Shown piece by piece: positions 30,140-39,170 of a stretch of 64,000 nucleotides of DNA; position 1 is the first letter of the stretch, and each line of letters starts with the position of its first letter. Under the pieces are notes generated by a model. That model was not told where the DNA came from. It was given only the letters and a program-made list of their open reading frames with translations, and searched no databases. The position numbers and the translations under genes are program-made. Location of the stretch: assembly GCA_016937575.1 (NCBI GenBank), contig JAFHKN010000002.1:2418001-2482000 (forward strand), written 5' to 3'. The DNA is from Roseomonas aeriglobus (GTDB lineage Bacteria; Pseudomonadota; Alphaproteobacteria; Sphingomonadales; Sphingomonadaceae).

Positions 30140-31146
30140 CGTCCATACCCAACCGTTCGATCGGTCCGTTTTCGGTTTCGGCGATCGGGCTCGGTTGCAT
30201 GAACCTCAGCCACGCCTATGGCACGCCGCCGACCGAGGAGGAGGGCGTGGCGCTGCTCGACCATGCGCTCGACCTGGGCGTGACCTTCCTCGATACCGCG
30301 GCGCTGTACGGCGGCGGGGCGAACGAGCGGCTGGTGGCAAAGGTCATGCACCGGCGCGCCGAATTCACGCTGGCGAGCAAGTGCGTGCTCGACATGCGGG
30401 GTGGGCAGCGCGTGCTCGACGGCTCTCCTGACGCCATTGCCGCGACGCTCGACGCCGCGCTGGACCGGCTCGGGACCGACCATATCGACCTCTATTACCT
30501 CCACCGGCTCGACCCCGCCGTGCCGATCGAAGAGTCGGTCGGCGCGTTGGTGCGGGCGAAGGAGGCGGGCAAGATCGGCGCGATCGGACTGAGCGAGATG
30601 TCCGCCGCGACCATCCGCCGCGCGCACGCCGTCCACCCGATCGCCGCGGTCCAGAGCGAATATTCCCCCGCCGTCCGCAATCCGGAAGTCGCCGTGCTCG
30701 ATGCGTGCACGGCGCTCGGCATCGGCTTCGTCGCCTTTTCGCCCGTCGCGCGCGGATTGCTCGCCGGCAGCGTCCGCGACGACGCCTATGTCACCGGCGA
30801 CATTCGGCGCAGCATGCCACGGTTCGTCGAACCTCAGCTGTCGCGCAACCTGAGCGTCATCGAGCGCTTCGACGTCCTGGCCCGCGATGCCGGGCTGACG
30901 CCTGCGCAGCTGTCGCTCGCCTGGCTGCTCGCCCAGGCGCCGCATATCGTCCCGATCCCCGGCACGCGGTCGATCGCGCATCTGGAAGAAAACGTCGCGG
31001 CGGCGACGGCGACCGTCGATGCCGAACTGCTGGCAGCGATCGACGCGCTCCTGCCGCCCAACCGCCTGGTTGGCGCGCGCTATCCGGCAGCCGCGCAGGC
31101 GCAGATCGACACCGAACTTCTACCCGACGAACCGCTGGACGCGTAA
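30136..31146 (+). CDS. Aldo/keto reductase
   Basis: A 336-aa (beta/alpha)8 NADPH reductase of the AKR11/12-like type. The catalytic tetrad is visible: Asp in FLDTAALYG, Tyr in the same stretch, Lys in FTLASKCVLD, His in LYYLHRLDP. The NADPH loop is IPGTRSIAHLEENV. The only sensible start is TTG 30136 (NRSIGPFSVSAIGLG is the canonical first strand), overlapping the pobA stop as TTGA. Its place at the end of the lig operon suggests reduction of an aromatic aldehyde or pathway side product; the substrate is unknown. Confidence 0.9.
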   Translation: MTSIPNRSIGPFSVSAIGLGCMNLSHAYGTPPTEEEGVALLDHALDLGVTFLDTAALYGGGANERLVAKVMHRRAEFTLASKCVLDMRGGQRVLDGSPDAIAATLDAALDRLGTDHIDLYYLHRLDPAVPIEESVGALVRAKEAGKIGAIGLSEMSAATIRRAHAVHPIAAVQSEYSPAVRNPEVAVLDACTALGIGFVAFSPVARGLLAGSVRDDAYVTGDIRRSMPRFVEPQLSRNLSVIERFDVLARDAGLTPAQLSLAWLLAQAPHIVPIPGTRSIAHLEENVAAATATVDAELLAAIDALLPPNRLVGARYPAAAQAQIDTELLPDEPLDA

Positions 31147-31154
31147 TACCAAAC

Positions 31155-31174
31155 GGCGTTCGATCGAAAACGCC
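31155..31174. terminator. Hairpin after the lig/pobA operon
   Basis: GGCGTT (31155-31160) and AACGCC (31169-31174) flank the perfect palindrome TTCGATCGAA. It lies 9 bases past the AKR stop and about 70 bases before the next gene. It is probably the 3' end of the catabolic transcript, and could also be an operator for the glycoside hydrolase genes. Confidence 0.45.
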
Positions 31175-31243
31175 TTCCAACCTCGCCCGCAGGCCGTATA
31201 AATACTCAGACAATATCGGTTCGTCTGGGAGGGGTAACAAATT

Positions 31244-32275
31244 ATGGACCGCGCGATCTGGCGCAAAGCGACGGCGATACTGGCCGCGTGTTTCGCGGCC
31301 GCCCCGGACCTGACCGTCCCCGCAGCGGCGCAAGCGCCACGGGCCCCGCGCGCCGTCGCCGCGCCGAGACCGCTCTACCGCGACCCGGTCCACGACGGGG
31401 CGGCCGATCCCGCGATCGTTCGCGACCCGGCCTCCGGCGACTGGGTGATGTTCTACACCAATCGCCGGGCCGATCTGGTGCCGGAGGATGCCAAGGACGT
31501 GCGCTGGGTCCACGGCACCGCGATCGGCGTCGCCCGGTCACGCGACGGCGCGCACTGGCGCTACGGCGGGACTGCGGCGATCCCGGCGCGCTGCACCGGC
31601 GAGACGTTATGGGCGCCCGACGTCCAGCGGTTCGGCGGGCTGTGGCATATGTGGGTCACCGTCGTGCCGGGCGTCTTCCGTGACTGGAACGCGCCGCGCT
31701 TCATCCAGCATCTGACCAGCCGCGACCTGAAGCGATGGACGTGCGCCGACCGCCTCGACCTCGGGTCCGACCGGGTGATCGACCCCAGCGTCATCGCCCT
31801 GCCCCGCGGCGGATATCGCATGTTCTTCAACGACGAGCGCATGGGCAAGGCGATCCGCACGGCCGACAGCCCCGACCTCGTCCGCTGGACGGTCGGCCCC
31901 CGCCTGACCGAAACGCCGGGCGAAGGGCCGAAGGCGTTCCGCTGGAAGGGCGCGTGGTGGCTGGTGTCGGACGCGTGGAAGGGCCTGCTGGTCATGCGAT
32001 CCGACGACGGCGAACGCTGGACCCGCCAGCCCGGCTATCTCCTGGCCGACCCCGGCCGCACCTCGACCGACCGTGCCAAGGGGCAGCATCCCGACGTGAT
32101 CGTCGCCGGCGACCGCGCCTATATCGTCTATTTCGTGCATCAGGGCGGCGAGGATCAGGCAAAAACAAATCCCCATTGGCACCAGCGATCGGTCCTGCAG
32201 GTCGCCGAACTGATCGAGAGCGGCGGCACCATCAGCGTCGATCGCAACACCCCTGCCATGTTGAGGCTTCGATAA
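31244..32275 (+). CDS. Secreted GH43-like five-bladed propeller protein
   Basis: A 343-aa protein with a signal peptide ending near AAAQA (residue 30). The rest shows GH43/GH117-style propeller repeats: DPVHDGAADPAIVRDPASGD with the catalytic-base Asp, LWAPDVQRFGGLWHMWVTVV, RVIDPSVIALPRGGYRMFF with the middle Asp, and the GEGPKAFRWKGAWWLVSDAW acid region. It probably acts on an arabinose- or galactose-containing plant glycan in the periplasm. The stop overlaps the next start (TAATG). GGGAGGGG is a strong ribosome site 8 nt upstream. Confidence 0.78.
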   Translation: MDRAIWRKATAILAACFAAAPDLTVPAAAQAPRAPRAVAAPRPLYRDPVHDGAADPAIVRDPASGDWVMFYTNRRADLVPEDAKDVRWVHGTAIGVARSRDGAHWRYGGTAAIPARCTGETLWAPDVQRFGGLWHMWVTVVPGVFRDWNAPRFIQHLTSRDLKRWTCADRLDLGSDRVIDPSVIALPRGGYRMFFNDERMGKAIRTADSPDLVRWTVGPRLTETPGEGPKAFRWKGAWWLVSDAWKGLLVMRSDDGERWTRQPGYLLADPGRTSTDRAKGQHPDVIVAGDRAYIVYFVHQGGEDQAKTNPHWHQRSVLQVAELIESGGTISVDRNTPAMLRLR

Positions 32276-33252
32276 TGCGGACAGACGATGTGATCGCCAC
32301 CGACCGCCGCGCCTTCCTGGCCGGGACCGGCGCGCTGCTCGCCGCCGGATGCGCGCCGCGCAGTCGATCCATTCCGCAGGGCCCACTGCTCTTCGCCTAT
32401 TTCACCGGAGGCAAGGGCGAGGTGCTGGGCCTGAAGCTCGCGGTCAGCGACGACGGCTTTGCCTTTCGTCCGCTGGGCGCCGGGCGCAGTTATCTGGTGC
32501 CGCAGGTCGGCGAGGCGCGGCTGATGCGCGATCCGTTCCTGTTCCGCGGGCCCGGTCGCGACGCCCCCTGGCATCTGCTGTGGACGACCGCCTGGGACGG
32601 TCAGACGATCGGTCATGCGACCAGCCGCAACCTGATCGACTGGTCGCCGCAGGCCGCATTGCCGGTGATGGCGGGCGTGACCGGTACCCGCAACTGCTGG
32701 GCGCCCGAGGCCTATGTCGACCCCGTGACCGGGCTGGTCACGCTGTTCTGGTCGAGCACGGTCACCGGTCGCTACGCGGAGACCGCCGGCACGTCGGAGA
32801 GCGGTTACAACCACCGGCTGTGGCGAACGACGACGCGCGACTTCATCCGCTTCACGCCGGCCGAGCCGATGTACGACCCCGGATTCAGCGTGATCGACGG
32901 AACGCTCGGCCGTGCGCCCGACGGCGGACTGTGGCTGATCGTGAAGGACGAGACGGTGACGCCGCCGCGCAAGTGGCTGCGCGCCGCGCGGGCGGACGGT
33001 CCGGCGGGCCCCTTCGGTCCGCTGTCGCCGCCGTTCACGCCGTCCTGGGTCGAGGGGCCGATGACCGCGATCGTCGAGGACCGGCTGATCTGTTACTACG
33101 ACGTCTATCGCGACGGCCGCTGGGGCGCGATGGCGACGCGCGACATGGTCCGCTGGGACGACGTCAGCGCCCGCCTGGCCATGCCGCCCGGCGCTCGCCA
33201 CGGATCGCTGGTGCGCGTCCCTCCTGCGCTGGTTGCCGGTCTGGAGGCCTGA
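32275..33252 (+). CDS. GH43-like lipoprotein/exported propeller enzyme
   Basis: A 325-aa protein. The N-terminus DRRAFLAGTGALLAAGCAPR combines a Tat-like RRAFL motif with a lipobox (Cys at about residue 26). Propeller motifs: LMRDPFLFRGPGR, WHLLWTTAWDGQTIGHATSR, NCWAPEAYVDPVTGLVTLFW, and VEGPMTAIVEDRLICYYDVY with the late Glu expected as acid. It is related in fold to its upstream neighbour but not a simple duplicate. The pair followed by GH27 suggests cooperative breakdown of a galactose- or arabinose-containing polysaccharide. Confidence 0.75.
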   Translation: MRTDDVIATDRRAFLAGTGALLAAGCAPRSRSIPQGPLLFAYFTGGKGEVLGLKLAVSDDGFAFRPLGAGRSYLVPQVGEARLMRDPFLFRGPGRDAPWHLLWTTAWDGQTIGHATSRNLIDWSPQAALPVMAGVTGTRNCWAPEAYVDPVTGLVTLFWSSTVTGRYAETAGTSESGYNHRLWRTTTRDFIRFTPAEPMYDPGFSVIDGTLGRAPDGGLWLIVKDETVTPPRKWLRAARADGPAGPFGPLSPPFTPSWVEGPMTAIVEDRLICYYDVYRDGRWGAMATRDMVRWDDVSARLAMPPGARHGSLVRVPPALVAGLEA

Positions 33253-33312
33253 GACGCCGCCCGATGTCGGCACCGCCGTCGTGCCGGCTCGACATCCCTG
33301 AACATCATGATA

Positions 33313-33323
33313 TTGTCTTACAA
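33313..33323. promoter_or_regulatory. Palindromic operator candidate before the alpha-galactosidase gene
   Basis: TTGTCTTACAA is a TTGT-N3-ACAA inverted repeat, similar to sites bound by FadR-subfamily GntR repressors (often TTGT..ACAA around 3 bases). It lies 33 bases before the GH27 ATG, where a bound repressor would block initiation or elongation. No GntR gene is in the window. Confidence 0.45.
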
Positions 33324-33355
33324 AATACCGTAGACGATTTTTCAGGGAGCCAGGG

Positions 33356-34738
33356 ATGTCCGATCAGTTCATCGCACAAAGCGACGCGCCGCGCGCGGGA
33401 GTGTCGCGGCGCGTTGTGTTGGGATCGGCGATCGGTGCCGCAGCGGTCGCGCCCGTGCTTGCCGCAGCCGCGCCCGTCGCCAAGCCAAAGGGGCAGCTGG
33501 CCCCGACCCCGCCAATGGGGTGGAACAGTTGGAACAGCTTCGCCACGACCATCACCGAAGCGCAGGCGATCGAACAGGCCGACATCATGGCGCGGGTGCT
33601 GAAGCCCGCCGGCTACGACATCTTCACGGTCGATATCCAATGGTATGAGCCGGGCGCATCGGGCTATGGCTATTCCGCCCGGCCGGTCCCGACGATGGAC
33701 GGCTATGGCCGCCTGCTGCCCGCGCCCAATCGCTTTCCCTCCAGCACCGGCGGCCGCGGGTTCGCGCCGCTGTCGGCGCGGGTGCGCGCGCTGGGCCTGC
33801 GCTTCGGCGTTCACCTGATGCGCGGCATTCCGCGGCTGGCGGTGCAGCGCGACCTGCCGGTGCTGGGCACGAGCGTCACCGCGCGCGCGATCGCGGATAC
33901 CGGCAGCATCTGTGCCTGGAACCCGGACATGTACGGCGTCGACATGACCAAGCCCGGCGCGCAGACCTATTACGACAGTGTCTTCCGCCTGCTGGCCGAC
34001 TGGGGCGTCGATTTCGTCAAGGTCGACGACCTCAGCCGCCCCTATGATTCGCACGCGCCGGAGATCGAGGCGATCCACCGCGCGATCGAACGCTGCGGGC
34101 GGCCGATGATCCTCAGCATGTCGCCGGGCGAAACGCCGGTGATCCGCGGCGACCATGCCCGGCGCCATGCCGAGATGTGGCGCATCTCCGACGACTTCTG
34201 GGACGACTGGGGCATGCTGGAGGCGCAGTTCACCCGGCTGGAGAACTGGAACCCCTATATGGGCGACGGGCATTGGCCCGATGCGGACATGCTGCCGCTC
34301 GGCAAGCTCGCAATGGGCGAGCGCAACACGCGCTTCACCCCCGACGAGCAGCGCACGTTGATGACGCTGTGGTCGATCGCGCGATCGCCGCTGATCATGG
34401 GCGGCGACCTGCGCCACCTCGACGCGGCGACCACCGCGCTGCTGACCAACCCGGAAGTCATCGCGGTCAACCAGGCTTCACGCGCCAACCGCCCGCATTT
34501 CGTCGCCGACGGCATGCGCATCTGGTCCGCCAAGGCCGCGAACGGCGACACCTATGTCGCGCTGTTCAATACCGCCGGCGACCCGCGCGATGTCGGCGTG
34601 CCGCTCACGATGCTGGGCCTGTCGGGCACTCCGAAGGTCCGCGACCTGTGGGCCCGCAAACCCGACGGCACCGCCACCAGCCACCTCACCCGCCGCCTGC
34701 CCCCACACGGCAGCGGCCTGTACCGGCTATCGGCCTGA
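33356..34738 (+). CDS. GH27-family alpha-galactosidase, Tat-exported
   Basis: A 460-aa protein. The Tat signal SRRVVLGSAIGAAAVAP is at about residues 17-33. The GH27 core begins LAPTPPMGWNSWNSFATTI, then YDIFTVDIQWYEP, GLRFGVHLMRG, and the nucleophile motif DFVKVDDLSRPY (first Asp of KVDD). The acid region WRISDDFWDDW is near residue 280, and a C-terminal beta domain follows. It removes terminal alpha-galactose from oligosaccharides. The neighbourhood with two GH43-like genes suggests a small glycan-use locus. Confidence 0.9.
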   Translation: MSDQFIAQSDAPRAGVSRRVVLGSAIGAAAVAPVLAAAAPVAKPKGQLAPTPPMGWNSWNSFATTITEAQAIEQADIMARVLKPAGYDIFTVDIQWYEPGASGYGYSARPVPTMDGYGRLLPAPNRFPSSTGGRGFAPLSARVRALGLRFGVHLMRGIPRLAVQRDLPVLGTSVTARAIADTGSICAWNPDMYGVDMTKPGAQTYYDSVFRLLADWGVDFVKVDDLSRPYDSHAPEIEAIHRAIERCGRPMILSMSPGETPVIRGDHARRHAEMWRISDDFWDDWGMLEAQFTRLENWNPYMGDGHWPDADMLPLGKLAMGERNTRFTPDEQRTLMTLWSIARSPLIMGGDLRHLDAATTALLTNPEVIAVNQASRANRPHFVADGMRIWSAKAANGDTYVALFNTAGDPRDVGVPLTMLGLSGTPKVRDLWARKPDGTATSHLTRRLPPHGSGLYRLSA

Positions 34739-34749
34739 GCCCCCGCACC

Positions 34750-34772
34750 GCCGGGCCGCACACCGGCCCGGC
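34750..34772 (+). terminator. Hairpin after GH27 gene
   Basis: GCCGGGCCG (34750-34758) and CGGCCCGGC (34764-34772) form a perfect 9-bp stem with a 5-nt loop, 12 bases past the stop. There is no T-run. Confidence 0.6.
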
Positions 34773-34820
34773 ATAGCGGTTGACGACGGGATCATGCCCG
34801 TGGCAAGGACCCGAGTGCAC

Positions 34821-34894
34821 GCGGGTGTAGCTCAATGGTAGAGCAGAAGCTTCCCAAGCTTACGACGAGGGTTCGATTCCCTTCACCCGCTCCA
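34821..34894 (+). tRNA. tRNA-Gly (anticodon CCC)
   Basis: A 74-nt cloverleaf with encoded CCA. The acceptor GCGGGTG pairs with CACCCGC; the D-arm is GCTCAATGGTAGAGC; the anticodon loop TTCCCAA gives anticodon CCC for GGG codons; the T-arm is GAGGGTTCGATTCCCTT. The end reads CTCCA. Confidence 0.95.
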
Positions 34895-34955
34895 CCTTGC
34901 CGTACGTAGCGAACTCTCTCTTCCCTTATGGCGCTTCGTCCTGCTGGGCTTCGCT

Positions 34956-34984
34956 AGGGGTTCGATCCCCCTCTCCCGCCCCAC
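34956..34984 (+). other. tRNA-like 3' remnant (T-arm plus acceptor-like end)
   Basis: AGGGGTTCGATCCCCCT forms a T-stem and loop with the invariant TTCGA, followed by CTCCCGC-C-CCA, an acceptor half with CCA. No matching 5' half lies upstream (the 60 bases after tRNA-Gly do not fold into one). It looks like a degenerate tRNA end, such as an old integration scar or decayed tRNA duplicate. Confidence 0.5.
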
Positions 34985-35017
34985 CTCCGCGCCGATCGGT
35001 TGGCGTTCGTGCCGTGA

Positions 35018-36934
35018 TCAAAAGTCCGCCGTCACGCTGAGGGTCGCGCGGCGGCCCGGCAGCAGCGTGTACCCCCCGCCCCCCGATACACGCCAGCCGA
35101 ACGTGTCGGCGACATTGCGGACCTGCGCGCGGATCAGGGTGGGGACGCGGGCGATGCGGGTGCGGTAGCGGGCACCGACATCGAGGATCGCACGCGCCGG
35201 CAACGCGGCGGTATTGGCGGCATTGGCGGTGCGCGCAGCCTCGAACGTGGCATGGGCGTCGATCGACAGCCGCGTCAGGCCGGGAATCTGATAATCGACG
35301 CTGGCATCGACGAACAGCGGCGTACGGCCGATCGGGCGCGCGCCGATCCGCCCATCGTCCACCGCCTGACCCGTGACCCGGGGGTGCAACCACACCGCAC
35401 CGGCAACGACGCTGAGACCGGTCAACGGGCTCCCCGACAGAGATGCCTCCGCCCCGCGATGGGTGACCGTGCCGAGCTGGCGATAGACGCCGTCGCGGCG
35501 GTCGAGGTCGAAATAGGGCTTGGCGATGTCGAACACCGCCGCCGTGGCGCGCCAGCCGCCGGGAAAAGCATAGCGCGCACCCGCTTCATATTGCCGCGTA
35601 CGCAGCGCCGGCAACGCCGCGCCCGGATTAGCGGCGTTGCCGGGCGCGATCCCACTTTCTTCCAACCCGCGTGTCGTCGCCGTATACAGCGTCAGCCGGT
35701 CAGTCGGCAGCAGCGCCAGTGCGGCATTCCACAGCCACGGTCGGTCGCGCTCCGTGACGACCGCCACCCCCGGCACCGCCACCGCCTTGCGACAATCGGT
35801 CCGCGTCAGCCCCAGGTTGAGCTCGAGCAGTTTCGCCCACCGCAGTTCATAAGCGACAGCATAGCTCGTCTGGCGCACGTCGTCGCGGGTGCGTTCGCCA
35901 ACCGCAAACGCGGGTCGGGGCCGCGGATCGGGCACCCCGATCGCGGCGAGGCCGAAATCGGCGGTCGCCAGCCCGCCATACTGCGCCGTCACGTCGCGCG
36001 CGCGGATCGACGCCAGCACGCGGTGACGCCGTGGGCCATCGGCGAACACCCGGCTCGCCCGCAATTCGCCCGATGACGACGCCGTCGTCTGATCTTCGCC
36101 TGCCAGTACGAAGGATCGTCCGATACCGCTGGCATCGACCGCGCGGTAGAAGGCGGTGTGATATTCGTCGCGCGAGAAGCGGCTGCGGAAGGCACCGGCG
36201 GCGATCTGCCAATTGCCGAGCGTCACTTTGGCCAGCCCGCCGGCATTATAGGCCTGTCCTGCCCAGTCCGCCCAGTCCTGGCCAAAATAGCGGCGCCGTG
36301 CGATCCGCTGGGGCACGCGGCCGTCGGTGGTGAAGATCACCGGCGCCTGTTCCTCATCGCCATAGCTGTAACCGCCGTAGAAGCCCGTCAATTCGACCCC
36401 GTCCGCCGGCCGCACGCGAACGATGCTGCCGTAGCTGACGAAGTGCGCGCCGGCGCCGCTGACATATTCGTCGTCGTACAGGGCGAAATCGAGGTTGAGC
36501 CCGACGCGATCGCCAAGCGGAATGGCGGCATCGACGATCAGGTCGGTGCCCAGATAGTCCCCACTGTTCACCTGGACGCTGACCACGGTTTCGGTCCCGG
36601 CGCGGCGCAGGTCGTAATCGATGATGCCGGTCGGCGCCGGCAGGGGATAGCCGAACGCACTGAGCCCGACGCGCGTGGTCGATCCGCGCGTGATGACGCT
36701 GCTCAGCGTCGCCACCCGGTCCCAATAGACGCCTTCGATCCGGTTGTTGCCCGCCTCCGTCGCACTGAAGCCGCGGACGTCGCCGTTCGAATAGATGCCG
36801 ATCGCTTCGCTGCCGACGCTCTTGCCGAAGCCGTCTTCAGCCTCCCGGACGGTATTCTCGGCGGTCCGCTGCGCGATCGCGGGCAGATGCCAACCGCCGG
36901 CGACGATCGCCAGCGCGATATGCCACCGCCTCAC
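35018..36934 (-). CDS. TonB-dependent receptor, smaller member of pair
   Basis: A 638-aa outer-membrane receptor. The signal peptide ends near PAIAQ (residue 21), and the plug starts immediately (VREAEDGFGKSVGSEAIGIY, DVRGFSATEAGNNRIEG). The C-terminal strand GRRATLSVTADF has a terminal Phe. It lacks the usual VVTG TonB-box linker and is short for the family. GTG 36934 overlaps the stop of the upstream receptor (GTGA), so the two are translated from one message. The sequence around VGLSAFGYPLPAPTGIIDYD resembles siderophore-type receptors of alphaproteobacteria, but the ligand is unknown. Confidence 0.85.
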   Translation of the reverse strand: MRRWHIALAIVAGGWHLPAIAQRTAENTVREAEDGFGKSVGSEAIGIYSNGDVRGFSATEAGNNRIEGVYWDRVATLSSVITRGSTTRVGLSAFGYPLPAPTGIIDYDLRRAGTETVVSVQVNSGDYLGTDLIVDAAIPLGDRVGLNLDFALYDDEYVSGAGAHFVSYGSIVRVRPADGVELTGFYGGYSYGDEEQAPVIFTTDGRVPQRIARRRYFGQDWADWAGQAYNAGGLAKVTLGNWQIAAGAFRSRFSRDEYHTAFYRAVDASGIGRSFVLAGEDQTTASSSGELRASRVFADGPRRHRVLASIRARDVTAQYGGLATADFGLAAIGVPDPRPRPAFAVGERTRDDVRQTSYAVAYELRWAKLLELNLGLTRTDCRKAVAVPGVAVVTERDRPWLWNAALALLPTDRLTLYTATTRGLEESGIAPGNAANPGAALPALRTRQYEAGARYAFPGGWRATAAVFDIAKPYFDLDRRDGVYRQLGTVTHRGAEASLSGSPLTGLSVVAGAVWLHPRVTGQAVDDGRIGARPIGRTPLFVDASVDYQIPGLTRLSIDAHATFEAARTANAANTAALPARAILDVGARYRTRIARVPTLIRAQVRNVADTFGWRVSGGGGYTLLPGRRATLSVTADF

Positions 36935-39039
36935 AGTGCAAATGCGATCCGGGCGCGAATCGTGCGCGGCGCGCCGGGCGTGATCCAGACGTTCGAATAG
37001 CTGCTCTCGAGATAATAGGCGTCGAACAGATTTTCGCCATCGAGGTGCGCAGTCAGCCCCCGGGTCAGCTGATACGACAGGTTGAGGCGTCCGGTGACAT
37101 AGCCCGGCAGACGAAAGCCGCTGGCGACGTCGTCGCCGGCGCGGCTGCCGACATAGGTGACGCCGGCGCCGATTCCGACCGATCCGACCTCGCGCCCGCG
37201 CGATTGCCAGAACCCATAGGCGGCGGCGCTGTGGTGCGGGATGTTCGACAGCGCCGTACCGCTCAACCCCGGTCGCGTATCGCGCGTGACCTTGGCGTCG
37301 GTATAGGCATAGACCGCCGTCAGCGTCAGGCGATCGTCCGCGCGATAGTTCACATCCGCCTCCACCCCGCGGCTGCGTGCTTCACCGGTCGCGATCGAAA
37401 AGCCAGGGTTGCCGGGGTCGTTGACCAGGATATTGCGCTTGGTGATCTCGAACAGCGACACGGTGCTCGTCAGGCGTTTGTCGAGCGCGGCGAGCTTGAT
37501 CCCGCCTTCCAGCGCCTCGCCGCGTTCGGGGGCGAAGGCGTTGGCGGTCGCATCGACACCCTGGTTGAACCGGAACGAGCGGCCCCAGCTGACATAGGCC
37601 GACACGGTGTCGGTCGGGGCGAAGGTGAAGGCGGCGCGGGGGCTCGTCGCCTGCGGGCGCTGTCGGTCGGTTCGCCCGGTGCGGAAATTGACGTTGTCCT
37701 GGCGGATCCAGTCATGCCGGATGCCCAGCAGCAGCGAAAAGCGGTCGTCGAGCGTCAGCAGGTCCTGCGCGTAGACGCTTTCGCCCCGCAGCTTTTCGAG
37801 AAGGTCCTGATTCAGCGTCGCGACCGGTTTGCGCTGACCATAGACGGGGTTGAAGATATCGATGTCGTACGGCTGTGCCGCGGTAGGGCTGAAGCGGTAG
37901 AAGACGCGTCGCTGGTCGAAGGTGAACGCGTCGGCGCCGACGCGCAGCTGGTGGCCGATGCCGAGCAACGTGCGGTTCGCGCTGAGTTCGACGCGGCCCG
38001 ACACATCCTGCCAGTCATAGTCGTGGATACGCAGCTGGCGCCGCAGCCGCGTGCCGACTAGCGACGCATTGTGAGTCGATTGGCCGCGCAGCGACCCGTC
38101 GCGATACTGGACGCCACCTTCCAGCGCGATGCCGGAGGCCAGATCGACATAGGCTGTCGCCTGGTGTTGCGAGGTGCGCTGGGTCATCTGTCCGTCGTTC
38201 GGCTCGCCCAGGAAGCGGTTGCGCGGCAGCGCGCGCCCGTCGCCGTTGACGGCGACCAGCCCGCGGTCATGCGTGAAATGGACGAGGTTGTATTCGAGCT
38301 GGTAGAGCAGCCGGATCCGGTCGCTGAGCTTCAACCCGAGCGAGGGCGCGAACAGCAGCCTGTCGTTGTGGACGAAATCGCGGAAGCTGTCGCCGGCCTG
38401 ATAGACGCCGATCACCCGCGTGCTCAGCCCGCCGCCGGCCGGTCCGCCGACGTCGAAGCTGCCGCGCCAGGTGTCGAAGCTGGCATAGCCGAGCTCGCCG
38501 CCGGCGTGGAACTGATCGAGCGGGGCCTTGGTCACGATGTTGATCGAGCCGCCGGGCTCGCCCTTGCCGGACAGCGCTGACGCAGGCCCTTTCAGCACCT
38601 GGAAGCTTTCGACCGTCGCCACGTCGCGTCGCGCATTGAACCCGCGGTTGGCGGTGAAGCGGTTGATAAGCAGATCAGGACCCTGGTTGATGTCCCCGGA
38701 AAAGCCGCGAATGGCATAGGCGTCCCACGCCCCGCCGAAGCTGTTCTGGCGGGCCATCCCGCCGGCCAGATCGAACAGCTGCGACAGATCCGTGAAGCCG
38801 GTCTGGATGATCAGCGCGTCGTCGAGCAGCCGGACGTTCTGCGGCAGCAGCAAGGGATCGACATCGAGGCCGTTGATACTCGCATTCGCCTGGCGGGAAC
38901 CGGTGATGACGACATCGCCCGTCTGATCGTCGCTCGTCGGCGACACAGCGACAATATCGTCGTTCGCCGAGGCCGTGCCCGCAAGCAGCAGCGGCGCAAG
39001 CATCAGTCCCGGTGCAAGCCGGCGCAGGCGCATGGTCAT
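36931..39039 (-). CDS. TonB-dependent siderophore-type receptor
   Basis: A 702-aa FhuA/FecA-like receptor. The signal peptide ends ASAND (about residue 27). It has a TonB-box region GDVVITGSRQ, a plug with YAIRGFSGDINQGPDLLINR, RDVATVESFQVLKGPASALSGKGEPGGSINIVTKAP (the classic siderophore-receptor plug phrase) and a C-terminal ...ARIAFAL. ATG 39039 follows TGGGGGACT. It shares a divergent promoter region with the ABC exporter genes. Co-translation with a second receptor hints at two ligand forms of one metallophore, which is inference. Confidence 0.9.
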   Translation of the reverse strand: MTMRLRRLAPGLMLAPLLLAGTASANDDIVAVSPTSDDQTGDVVITGSRQANASINGLDVDPLLLPQNVRLLDDALIIQTGFTDLSQLFDLAGGMARQNSFGGAWDAYAIRGFSGDINQGPDLLINRFTANRGFNARRDVATVESFQVLKGPASALSGKGEPGGSINIVTKAPLDQFHAGGELGYASFDTWRGSFDVGGPAGGGLSTRVIGVYQAGDSFRDFVHNDRLLFAPSLGLKLSDRIRLLYQLEYNLVHFTHDRGLVAVNGDGRALPRNRFLGEPNDGQMTQRTSQHQATAYVDLASGIALEGGVQYRDGSLRGQSTHNASLVGTRLRRQLRIHDYDWQDVSGRVELSANRTLLGIGHQLRVGADAFTFDQRRVFYRFSPTAAQPYDIDIFNPVYGQRKPVATLNQDLLEKLRGESVYAQDLLTLDDRFSLLLGIRHDWIRQDNVNFRTGRTDRQRPQATSPRAAFTFAPTDTVSAYVSWGRSFRFNQGVDATANAFAPERGEALEGGIKLAALDKRLTSTVSLFEITKRNILVNDPGNPGFSIATGEARSRGVEADVNYRADDRLTLTAVYAYTDAKVTRDTRPGLSGTALSNIPHHSAAAYGFWQSRGREVGSVGIGAGVTYVGSRAGDDVASGFRLPGYVTGRLNLSYQLTRGLTAHLDGENLFDAYYLESSYSNVWITPGAPRTIRARIAFAL

Positions 39040-39061
39040 GACAGTCCCCCAAATCGATGTG

Positions 39062-39128
39062 ATGATGTATCGACGTGTCCGCGCTAAAACGGCGCCCCGC
39101 GGCAAATGTCAATGCCATGATACATCAT
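39062..39128. promoter_or_regulatory. Paired operator-like palindromes in divergent receptor/ABC promoter
   Basis: ATGATGTATCGA (39062-39073) and ATGATACATCAT (39117-39128) both fit ATGAT-N2-ATC(A/G); the second is a perfect inverted repeat. Their centres are about 55 bp apart between the receptor start (39039, -) and the ABC ATPase start (39171, +). This placement suits one regulator controlling both transcripts. Confidence 0.5.
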
Positions 39129-39170
39129 TACACTTGACGACCGTTCCCGTCGCGGGCCACAGAGCGCGCC

